Position numbers and translations under genes: made by a program
Shown: piece after piece, positions 56,246 to 64,000 of the stretch
Position numbering within the stretch: the stretch's first letter is position 1
Layout of the letters: each line of letters starts with the position of its first letter
Notes under the pieces: model-generated
Told to the model about the DNA's origin: nothing
Databases searched by the model: none
The model's input: only the letters and a program-made list of their open reading frames with translations
Assembly: GCF_001440415.1 (NCBI RefSeq)
Contig: NZ_LLYA01000068.1
Span: 1-64,000 of the forward strand
DNA from: Bradyrhizobium retamae
Lineage (GTDB): Bacteria > Pseudomonadota > Alphaproteobacteria > Rhizobiales > Xanthobacteraceae
Length of the DNA: 64,000 nt
Direction of reading: 5' to 3'

Positions 56246-57220
56246 TCAGGGATGCAGGATCACCTTGCCCATCGCTTTGCGGCCGGCAAGCACCTTGAGC
56301 GCTTCGGCGGTTTCTGCCAGCGGAAAGGTGCGGTCGACATGCGAGGAAATCTTGCCTTCCGCCGTCCACTTCACGAGCTTTTCCAGGTTGGCGCGGTTCT
56401 TCTCGGGATTGACCCTGGTCCAGGCACCCCAGAACACGCCGCGGATATCGCAACCCTTGAGCAGCGCGAGGTTGAGCGGCATCTTCGGAATGTCGCCCGC
56501 CGCGAAGCCGATCACCAGGAAGCGGCCTTCCCAGGCGATCGAGCGCAAGGCGGCTTCGGCGTAAGTGCCGCCGACCGGATCGAAGATGATATCGACGCCC
56601 TTGCCCCCGGTGAGTCGACGCAAGCCCTCTTTCAAATCTTCCTTGCTGTAATTCAGCGTCAGCTCGGCGCCGTGCGCCTTGGCAAATTCCAGCTTCTCGT
56701 CCGACGACGCGCAGGCGATCACCTTCAGACCCATCAGCTTGCCGAGCTCGCAGGCCGCAAGGCCGGTGCCGCCGGCAGCGCCCAGCACGGCAAGCGTCTC
56801 GCCTGGCTTCGGGCTGGCGCGATCTTCCAGGGCGTGCAGCGCCGTGCCGTAGATGATGATGATCCCGGCGGCGCGGTCAAAATCCAGATTGTCGGGGATC
56901 TTCACGATCGAGCTTGCCGGCAGCGCGATCTTTTCGCGCGCGCCGTTGTGGCCGCAGGATGCCACCACGCGGTCGCCGACCTTCAGGTCGGTCACGCCGG
57001 CGCCGACGCTTTCGATCACGCCGGCGACTTCGGCGGCCGGCGAAAACGGGAACGGCGGCTTGATCTGGTACTTGCCCTGGATCATCAGAATGTCGAAGAA
57101 ATTCAGCGCCGCGGCCTTGATCGCGATCACGGCCTGTCCCGGTTCGGCCACCGGATCGGGCAGGTCGGCCAGCACGAGATCGTCCGGTTGGCAATATTGC
57201 GAGCAGAGAATGGCTTTCAT
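56246..57220 (-). CDS. NADPH:quinone oxidoreductase (zinc-independent MDR family)
   Basis: A 324-residue medium-chain dehydrogenase/reductase. It has the N-terminal GroES-like half (AALNFFDILMIQGKYQIKPPFPF, the quinone reductase version without zinc ligands) and the Rossmann half with VLGAAGGTGLAACELGKLMG. The conserved FDPVGGTYAEAALRSI and the ending KVLAGRKAMGKVIL are typical of the quinone oxidoreductase / acryloyl-CoA reductase-like group. The substrate is not certain. ATG 57220 is used; a GTG lies two codons upstream. Divergent from the SDR at 57343, a possible shared promoter region. Confidence 0.92.
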   Translation of the reverse strand: MKAILCSQYCQPDDLVLADLPDPVAEPGQAVIAIKAAALNFFDILMIQGKYQIKPPFPFSPAAEVAGVIESVGAGVTDLKVGDRVVASCGHNGAREKIALPASSIVKIPDNLDFDRAAGIIIIYGTALHALEDRASPKPGETLAVLGAAGGTGLAACELGKLMGLKVIACASSDEKLEFAKAHGAELTLNYSKEDLKEGLRRLTGGKGVDIIFDPVGGTYAEAALRSIAWEGRFLVIGFAAGDIPKMPLNLALLKGCDIRGVFWGAWTRVNPEKNRANLEKLVKWTAEGKISSHVDRTFPLAETAEALKVLAGRKAMGKVILHP

Positions 57221-57342
57221 GGACACACCTGATTTTCGGACCGACGATGAGCTGACTGCTTCATGCCGGATTTGAAGCCGGGCTACAATCCGATTCAGAC
57301 CGATTCGGACGCATGACTGCGCGGGTGAAGGGGATTCAAACG

Positions 57343-58182
57343 ATGTTTGAAAACAACCTGTTGGCCGGCAAACGGATATTGGTCACCGGTGGCGGCTCGG
57401 GGCTGGGAGCGGCGATGGGACGCCGCTTCGTCGAGCTCGGCGCAGAGCTCGTCATTTGCGGCCGACGGCTCGAAGTGCTGGAGGCGACTGCCGCGCAGAT
57501 GCGCGGTGAACTCGGCGGCAAGGTCACTGCAGTCCGATGCGATATCCGCGACGGCGCGGCCGTCGATCTGATGATGGACCAGATCTGGCGGGAGGCGCCG
57601 GTCGATGTGCTGGTCAACAATGCTGCCGCGACCTTCATCGCGCAGACCGAACATCTTTCGTTCCGCGCGGCGGATGCGATCCTGGCGCCGACGCTGCACG
57701 GTACGATGTACTGCACCCTCGCCGCGGGCAGGCGCTGGATCGAAAGCAAGCACGAGGGCGTGGTGCTGAGCATACTCTCGACCTCGACGATTACCGGCCG
57801 CGCTTTCACGGTACCTTCGGCGATGGCGAAATCCGCCGTGCTCGCGATGACCAAAAGCCTTGCGGTGGAATGGGGACCGAAGGGTGTGCGCACGGTTGCG
57901 ATCGCGCCCGGTGCGTTTCCGACGCCCGGCGCGTCGGGTCAGCTCCGTCCCGAGGGCCGCGATGAAAGCTGGGCGCAACGCAATCCGCTTGGCCGTGCCG
58001 GCGAGCATGGCGAACTTGCGAATCTCGCGAGCTTTCTGATTTCCGACCAGGCCGGTTACATCAATGGCGAGATGGTGGTGCAGGATGGCGGCGCGCATTT
58101 GCGCAGTTCCGGCGCCGAGGATTTGCTGCAATGGACCGATGCGCAGTGGCAAAAGCAGCGCGAGCGCCGTTCCAGGGACTGA
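57343..58182 (+). CDS. SDR similar to 2,4-dienoyl-CoA reductase
   Basis: A 279-residue short-chain dehydrogenase. The cofactor motif is RILVTGGGSGLGAAMG, followed by DVLVNNAAATFI. The active-site stretch TVPSAMAKSAVLAMTKSLAVEWG has Lys but Ser at the usual Tyr position, exactly as in mitochondrial 2,4-dienoyl-CoA reductase (PSAxAK), so this is a subfamily trait and not a defect. It should reduce the dienoyl-CoA intermediates of unsaturated fatty-acid oxidation. AAGGGGA lies 8 bases before the ATG at 57343, favouring it over 57313. Confidence 0.9.
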   Translation: MFENNLLAGKRILVTGGGSGLGAAMGRRFVELGAELVICGRRLEVLEATAAQMRGELGGKVTAVRCDIRDGAAVDLMMDQIWREAPVDVLVNNAAATFIAQTEHLSFRAADAILAPTLHGTMYCTLAAGRRWIESKHEGVVLSILSTSTITGRAFTVPSAMAKSAVLAMTKSLAVEWGPKGVRTVAIAPGAFPTPGASGQLRPEGRDESWAQRNPLGRAGEHGELANLASFLISDQAGYINGEMVVQDGGAHLRSSGAEDLLQWTDAQWQKQRERRSRD

Positions 58183-58347
58183 AGTCGAAACCCGCGCCCT
58201 GAATTCGAGCGGACCTGGGACGAAGCGTCGCCACGGCGGTGAGTAACACCGTAACTGCCTTCCCAAAAAAGCATTTCCCGGCTATCCATCCCCGGCGGCG
58301 CGATGCGCCCGCGGGCCATCTTCCAGTCACAATAATGAGGGAACCAG

Positions 58348-58971
58348 TTGTCCGTGTTGCGAATACTGGCATTTCTGGTTGCGATAGCGGCGTTGTGCGG
58401 GACGACAGCCCTCGCGCAAACACCGAGCCCTGCTGCGAAGGGCGCCAAGGACTCAGGCAAGGCGGCACCTGCACCAGCGGCAAAGAAGTCGGAACCGGGA
58501 GCGGCTGCTGCCGCGGGCGGCGCGGAACCTACCTTGATCGGTCAGTACGGGACCTGGGGCGCCTACACCGCGACGCCGAATGGCAAGAAGGTTTGCTTCG
58601 CGTTGGCGAAGCCGTCGTCGTCGAAGACCAACCCGCCGAACCGTCCGCGCGATCCCGCCTACGCTTTCGTCTCGACGCGTCCGGCTGAAAAAGTCGTCAA
58701 CGAAGTTTCGATCATGATCGGCTACGCGCTGAAGCCGGGCTCGGAATCCTCGCTCGAGGTCGGCGGCGCGTCCTATGCGATGTATACCCAGGGCGATGGA
58801 CTCTGGATCAAGAACGCCGCGGAGGAAGAACAAATGGTCGCGGCCATGCGCAAGTCTGCCGAGGTCACCATCAAGGGCGTCTCTGCCAAGGGCACCGAGA
58901 CCACGGACGTCTTCTCGCTCAAGGGGCTGTCCCAGGCGCTCGACCGGCTGGCGCAGGATTGCAAGCGCTAG
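58348..58971 (+). CDS. IalB-like invasion-associated locus B family protein
   Basis: A 207-residue secreted protein: a signal peptide (MSVLRILAFLVAIAALCGTT, cleavage near LAQ), an Ala/Pro/Lys-rich linker to about residue 60, and an IalB domain with YGTWGAYTATPNGKKVCFAL, VNEVSIMIGY and GLWIKNAAEE. The paired cysteines (KVCFAL and the terminal DCKR) probably form a disulfide. IalB was named from Bartonella invasion, but members are common in free-living Rhizobiales. The start is a TTG at 58348 with GAGGGA 5 bases upstream; GTG 58354 is the alternative. Confidence 0.85.
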   Translation: MSVLRILAFLVAIAALCGTTALAQTPSPAAKGAKDSGKAAPAPAAKKSEPGAAAAAGGAEPTLIGQYGTWGAYTATPNGKKVCFALAKPSSSKTNPPNRPRDPAYAFVSTRPAEKVVNEVSIMIGYALKPGSESSLEVGGASYAMYTQGDGLWIKNAAEEEQMVAAMRKSAEVTIKGVSAKGTETTDVFSLKGLSQALDRLAQDCKR

Positions 58972-59035
58972 ACGGCATTTAAGCCTAGAATCACGTTGTT
59001 TATGGGCCGTGGAAGGCCTATTTGAGGGAGTTCGC

Positions 59036-59146
59036 AGGGTGGGCAAAGGCGCGGAGGCGCCGTGCCCACCATTAACGTTTGTGGTGGGCACAGCGGAGTT
59101 TATCATCGGGCGCGCGTTCGCGCGGCCCGGTGGCTTTGCCCACCCT
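59036..59146. repeat. Dispersed inverted repeat, GTGGGCA family, copy 2
   Basis: Outer arms AGGGTGGGCAAAG (59036-59048) and CTTTGCCCACCCT (59134-59146) are perfect, with inner palindromes GGTGGGCAC and GTGCCCACC. It lies between the IalB-like gene and rlmN. The long frame that runs into it from rlmN is not coding. Confidence 0.85.
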
Positions 59147-59175
59147 ACGTATCCGCTTCAACCTCGTGTGAATTA

Positions 59176-60375
59176 ATGACGCTTTCATCTTCCGTGGTGC
59201 CGCTGGAGAAGGTTCCACTCGAAACCTATGTGCCGCCGGCAAAACCCTCGCTGATCGGCCTGTCGCGCGCCGAGATCGCCGACCGGCTCGGCGAGATCGG
59301 CGTTGCGCCAGCGCAGCGCAAGATGCGCACGCAACAGCTCTGGCACTGGATGTACTTTCGCGGCGCCAAATCCTTTGCGGAGATGACCAGCGTCTCCAAG
59401 GACATGCGCGCGCAGCTCGAGCAGCATTTTACCGTCGATCGTCCGGAAGTGGTGGCCGAGCAGGTGTCCAACGACGGCACCCGCAAATGGCTGTTGCGCC
59501 TGCCGAGCGGCGATGCGTTCCAGAAGGCACATGAAGTCGAGTGCGTCTACATCCCCGAAACCGATCGCGGCACGCTCTGCGTTTCCTCGCAGGTCGGCTG
59601 TACGCTGAATTGCTCGTTCTGCCATACCGGCACGCAACGGCTGGTGCGCAACCTCACCGCGGGCGAAATCGTCGGCCAGATCATGGTGGCACGCGACCGC
59701 CTCAACGACTGGGCCGATCGCGACACGCCGACCGGCAGTCGCCTTGTCACCAATATCGTCATGATGGGCATGGGCGAGCCGCTCTATAATTTCGACGCGG
59801 TGCGCGATGCGCTGCTGATCACAGCCGATAATGAAGGCATCGGCATTTCCCGCCGGCGCATCACGCTGTCGACCTCGGGTGTGGTGCCCAACATCATCCG
59901 CACCGGTGAAGAGATCGGCGTCATGCTCGCGATCTCGCTGCATGCGGTTCGCGACGAATTGCGCAACGAACTGGTGCCGCTGAACCGAAAATATCCGATT
60001 GCCGAATTGCTGCAGGCCTGCCGCGATTACCCGGGCTCGTCGAATGCGCGGCGCATCACCTTCGAATATGTGATGCTGAAGGGCGTCAACGATTCCCTCG
60101 ACGACGCCAAGCTGCTGGTCAAGCTGCTCAAGGGCATTCCGGCCAAGATCAACCTGATCCCGTTCAACCCGTGGCCGGGCTCGCGCTACGAGTGCTCGGA
60201 CTGGGAGCAGATCGAAAAATTCTCCGAATACATCTTCAACGCCGGCTATTCCTCGCCGGTCCGCACGCCGCGCGGCCGCGACATCCTCGCCGCCTGCGGC
60301 CAATTGAAGTCGGAGACCGAAAAACTGTCAGCGCGCGAGCGCCAGGCGCTCCGCGCCATGGCGATGACGGATTGA
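59176..60375 (+). CDS. rlmN: 23S rRNA/tRNA adenine-C2 methyltransferase RlmN
   Basis: A radical-SAM enzyme that methylates A2503 of 23S rRNA and A37 of some tRNAs. The 399-residue protein has the iron-sulfur motif CTLNCSFC (Cys142, 146 and 149), the SAM motif [11 protein letters not shown], and STSGVVPNI. The second methylation cysteine is in the C-terminal DILAACGQL. The ATG at 59176 begins just after the repeat; a weak ribosome site precedes it. Confidence 0.95.
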   Translation: MTLSSSVVPLEKVPLETYVPPAKPSLIGLSRAEIADRLGEIGVAPAQRKMRTQQLWHWMYFRGAKSFAEMTSVSKDMRAQLEQHFTVDRPEVVAEQVSNDGTRKWLLRLPSGDAFQKAHEVECVYIPETDRGTLCVSSQVGCTLNCSFCHTGTQRLVRNLTAGEIVGQIMVARDRLNDWADRDTPTGSRLVTNIVMMGMGEPLYNFDAVRDALLITADNEGIGISRRRITLSTSGVVPNIIRTGEEIGVMLAISLHAVRDELRNELVPLNRKYPIAELLQACRDYPGSSNARRITFEYVMLKGVNDSLDDAKLLVKLLKGIPAKINLIPFNPWPGSRYECSDWEQIEKFSEYIFNAGYSSPVRTPRGRDILAACGQLKSETEKLSARERQALRAMAMTD

Positions 60376-60401
60376 TATGATGGGCGAGCCGTCACTCAGG
60401 C

Positions 60402-60485
60402 CGTCATTGCGAGCGAAGCGAAGCAATCCATCCCTCGGCTTGCTGAGGGATGGATTGCTTAGTCGCTTCGCCCCTCGCAATGACG
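60402..60485. repeat. Dispersed inverted repeat, CGTCATTGCGAG family, copy 2
   Basis: A long near-perfect hairpin: CGTCATTGCGAG (60402-60413) with CTCGCAATGACG at the right end, and inner arms AGCAATCCATCCCTC / GAGGGATGGATTGCT. It lies between rlmN and the 163-residue membrane protein gene, 11 bases before the ATG of the latter. Confidence 0.88.
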
Positions 60486-60496
60486 GCGTGTGAACC

Positions 60497-60988
60497 ATGT
60501 CCCTAATCGGCCGCCTCTTCGTCATCCTGTTCGCCTTCCTCGCCGCCTGCTTCGTGGCAGGGATGATCGTGGTGGGCGCGGTGTTGTATCCGGAGTTCAG
60601 CGACCTCGACAGCGGCATGATCGATCAAAGCGCGATTAATGTCGTGCTCGGCTTTGGATTCATCTTCCTGTCCGGCTTTGCGCTGCTGCCGGCGCTGGTG
60701 GTGGTGCTCATCACCGAAGCGTTCTACATCCGCAGCGTGCTGGCTTACGCGGTCGGCGGCGCGATCGTCGGCGCGGCCTGCTATCTCGGCCTCGTTCCCT
60801 TCGACCCCGAGACGCTGAAATTTGATGGTATCGTGCGCCGTCATCTCGAAATCATGACCGGTGCAGGCATCGTCGCCGGCCTCGTCTACTGGATGATTGC
60901 GGGCCGCACCGCCGGGGCCTGGCGCGAACCATCGCCCCCGATAAAGCCTCCGCCGCCCTTGCCGTCGCAGTCACGGCCATTCTCTTGA
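60497..60988 (+). CDS. Hypothetical membrane protein (163 aa)
   Basis: Four hydrophobic helices (about 5-32, 47-75, 80-100 and 118-135) with short loops and a proline-rich cytosolic tail (PSPPIKPPPPLPSQSRP). I do not recognise the family; similar proteins sit near rlmN in Bradyrhizobium-like genomes. The repeat at 60402 ends 11 bases before the start and leaves no clear ribosome site. Confidence 0.75.
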   Translation: MSLIGRLFVILFAFLAACFVAGMIVVGAVLYPEFSDLDSGMIDQSAINVVLGFGFIFLSGFALLPALVVVLITEAFYIRSVLAYAVGGAIVGAACYLGLVPFDPETLKFDGIVRRHLEIMTGAGIVAGLVYWMIAGRTAGAWREPSPPIKPPPPLPSQSRPFS

Positions 60989-61064
60989 TGCTTCTCCCAC
61001 AAGAGGAGAAGGGAAGCGCGCTTGTGCCTTTTCTTCCCCAATCGCCTCGGCTAAACCCCGCGCC

Positions 61065-61826
61065 ATGAACCGTACCGGACTTGTTATCGCGTTGGGCTTG
61101 TCGCTCGTCATCGGACTGCTGTTTGGAATCTTTCCCGAACTCGATCTGAAGCTGGCGGCATTGTTCTACGATCCCGCAAGCGCCTCGTTTCCATCCAAAC
61201 AGAACGGGCTTTACGCTTTCGCGCGTGATGCCGCGATGTGGATCGCGTGGGCGCTGGCGCTGCCCGCCCTGATCGCCATCGTCGCGAAGCTGCTGCGGCC
61301 GGATCGGCCGATGCTGGTTCCGGGACGCGCGGCGGTGTTTCTCCTGGCCACCATCCTGCTCTCCGCGGTCGTGCTGACCAATCTGACCTTCAAGAGCCAT
61401 TGGGGACGGCCAAGGCCAGTGGTGGTGACGGAGTTCAAAGGCCCTTGGGAATTCGTGCCGTGGTGGGACCCGCGCGGGGCTTGCGGGCGTAATTGCTCGT
61501 TCTTCTCGGGCGAGGGCGCCACCGCATTCTGGACCTACGCGCCCGCGGCGTTGACGCCGCCGGCGTGGCGGCCGCTGGCCTATACGGCGGCGACCCTGTT
61601 CGGTATCGCGACCAGCGTGCTACGGATGGCGTTCGGCGGGCATTTCTTCACCGATGTCGCAGCCGCCGGCCTCGTCAGCTTTTTCGTGATCTGGCTGGCC
61701 TATGCCTGGATTTACCGCTGGCCGTCGACGAGGCTCACCGATGCGCAAATCGAAGCCGCGCTGGCGCGCTGGGGCTGGCCCGGCTACCGCCTGTGGCAGC
61801 GCTGGCGCGGGCGCGAGGCGGGGTAG
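61065..61826 (+). CDS. PAP2-family lipid phosphatase
   Basis: A 253-residue membrane protein with about six helices. The three PAP2 motifs are visible: KSHWGRPRP, FFSGEGATA (in place of PSGH, as in LpxE/LpxF-like enzymes) and RMAFGGHFFTDV, with the catalytic His and Asp. It removes phosphate from a membrane lipid such as undecaprenyl pyrophosphate, phosphatidylglycerophosphate or lipid A; the choice is not readable. The Cys-rich loop DPRGACGRNCSFF between motifs 1 and 2 also occurs in the lipid A phosphatase-like group. Confidence 0.88.
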   Translation: MNRTGLVIALGLSLVIGLLFGIFPELDLKLAALFYDPASASFPSKQNGLYAFARDAAMWIAWALALPALIAIVAKLLRPDRPMLVPGRAAVFLLATILLSAVVLTNLTFKSHWGRPRPVVVTEFKGPWEFVPWWDPRGACGRNCSFFSGEGATAFWTYAPAALTPPAWRPLAYTAATLFGIATSVLRMAFGGHFFTDVAAAGLVSFFVIWLAYAWIYRWPSTRLTDAQIEAALARWGWPGYRLWQRWRGREAG

Positions 61827-61903
61827 TTCGCCCCCAGCCGCCAAGCGCCATTAAACGCGTGCCCACTGCTGCGAAATTTGATATTCGCGGCCCTCAAGCT
61901 GCC

Positions 61904-62003
61904 AGAGCTTCGGTTCTGATTGAATCAGTACCGAAGCTCTAAATTCTTGTTTTGACGCGTTTTCTTCACGCGAACCGGTATCCACTTCGCTCGAAAACGC
62001 TAT
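61904..62003 (+). repeat. Dispersed element, GACGCGTTTT family, copy 3
   Basis: Same layout as the copies at 52803 and 53516 but more diverged: the head hairpin CTTCGGTTCTGATT / AATCAGTACCGAAG has one mismatch, followed by AAATTCTTGTTTT, then TTTGACGCGTTTT and AAAACGCTATA. It lies just upstream of argG, its right end 35 bases before the ATG. Confidence 0.82.
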
Positions 62004-62005
62004 AA

Positions 62006-63373
<1,368 letters not shown>

Positions 63374-63502
63374 ACCGCGCAGGCGTTGTAACGGGAACGT
63401 CATTCGGGTCCGATAAGATACAGGTAGGCCCATGCCTAAGGCTCGGCGGCCGTTGGCTGCCGCTTGGCGCGACCTAATCCGACTCCGATCCGGTGCACGC
63501 TC

Positions 63503-64000
63503 ATGATCAAACGCTTCATCAAACTCTTCGCTGCCGCCCTCGTTGTCCTGTCTGCGGGATCCTCGGCGGTTGCCCAGACCATCTACCCGATCGACCGCGC
63601 GTCGATTCTCGCCGGCGCACGCTTCGATTTCAAAGTCGAGTTCCCGGATCGCGTCGATCCCTCGAAGCTGAAAGTGACCGTGAACGGCGACGACCATGCC
63701 GCTGTGTTCAGCCAGTCCGGAACATTCGTCGAGCGCGAGGACGGCAAGGACCAGTCGGCATTGATGCTTCGCGGCGTCACCCTGACCAGGCCGGGCAATG
63801 TCACGGTCGAAGTCAGCGATGGCACGCGAAGCCGCACGGTGGCGTGGACAGTCTACGATACCGGTCCGCGCAAGGCGAAGAACGTCGTCCTGTTCATTGG
63901 TGACGGGCTGTCACCCGCGCACCGCGTCGCCGCCCGTCTGCTCTCCAAGGGCATCGCGGAAGGCAAGAGCCTCGGCAAGCTTGCGATCGACGACATGCCG
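63503..64000 (+). CDS. Alkaline phosphatase (PhoA-type), partial at the 3' end
   Basis: The first 166 codons of a gene that runs off the window. A signal peptide (MIKRFIKLFAAALVVLSAGS, cleavage near AVA) is followed by an N-terminal beta domain (about 30-125; FDFKVEFPDRVDPSKLKVTV, TLTRPGNVTVEVSDG) and the start of the alkaline phosphatase core. NVVLFIGDGLSPAHRVAARLL carries the first metal-binding aspartate. The active-site serine lies beyond the window. It is the second exported phosphatase here after phoD. The ribosome site is weak. Confidence 0.85.
   Translation, partial: MIKRFIKLFAAALVVLSAGSSAVAQTIYPIDRASILAGARFDFKVEFPDRVDPSKLKVTVNGDDHAAVFSQSGTFVEREDGKDQSALMLRGVTLTRPGNVTVEVSDGTRSRTVAWTVYDTGPRKAKNVVLFIGDGLSPAHRVAARLLSKGIAEGKSLGKLAIDDMP

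Noticed and set aside
57820..57834. SDR at 57343 seen as inactive because Tyr of YxxxK is missing
   Set aside because: PSAMAK matches the 2,4-dienoyl-CoA reductase subfamily, which naturally lacks that Tyr.
59062..59175. N-terminal extension of RlmN
   Set aside because: Encoded by the GTGGGCA-family repeat, so not part of the protein.

Overview
The window looks like chromosomal DNA of a Bradyrhizobium-type alphaproteobacterium (Bradyrhizobium, Rhodopseudomonas or a close relative). The evidence is high GC with strong third-position GC, the gene order gpsA-tsaD next to hemD-mitofilin-hemY, purH next to a heparinase II/III gene and rsmB, an IalB-family protein, a DUF1674/SDHAF4 gene, and many short GC-rich inverted repeats between genes of the kind that litter bradyrhizobial genomes. 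The species call is inference from gene content; no rRNA is present.

1-12 kb carries housekeeping genes: purH (purine synthesis), a heparinase-like protein, rsmB, a DUF1674 gene, a membrane-anchored nuclease, an L,D-transpeptidase, acs, topoisomerase IB and an EVE-domain protein. 11-17.4 kb is the gpsA-tsaD operon, divergent from hemD-COG4223-hemY. hemC, which I expect between tsaD and hemD, is absent and only a 14-codon reading frame lies there. A tRNA-Thr(CGT) follows. 17.5-20 kb holds small secreted proteins (two share a spaced four-cysteine motif) and a polysaccharide deacetylase. 20-24.8 kb is a TRAP transporter (DctP, DctQ, DctM) followed by an amidase and a 57-residue membrane protein, largely with overlapping start and stop codons.

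25-35.6 kb is mixed: an MFS exporter with a monooxygenase-like tail, a Tat-exported hydrolase, a P450, an adenylate cyclase with a zinc-ribbon front end, a cupredoxin behind a perfect TGCAAAT palindrome, a TerB-like protein, an SDR, a GATase and an enoyl-CoA hydratase. 35.7-39 kb has tRNA-Ala(CGC), yggT, DUF167, folD, ppa and a GNAT gene. 39-43.4 kb has an alpha/beta hydrolase, a decayed DUF2269 gene inside an SDR-DoxX / DCC cluster, and an amine oxidase. 43.6-45.6 kb holds the most unusual gene, a serine hydrolase whose fold appears to be split by a multi-helix membrane domain, behind a perfect 15-bp palindrome.

45.7-64 kb returns to core genes (typA, a Crp-family regulator, a lone receiver protein, phoD, two TAXI proteins, a PCD dehydratase, a YkvA-family protein, a Sel1-repeat protein, quinone oxidoreductase, a dienoyl-CoA-reductase-like SDR, IalB-like, rlmN, PAP2, argG) and ends inside an alkaline phosphatase. 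At least four families of dispersed inverted repeats recur in the window, and several copies touch or supply the stop codons of neighbouring genes. I found no insertion sequence, prophage, CRISPR array or integrated island. No complete new multi-gene system is evident; the strongest leads are the membrane-split hydrolase, the missing hemC, three clean palindromic operators and the stop-codon-associated repeats.
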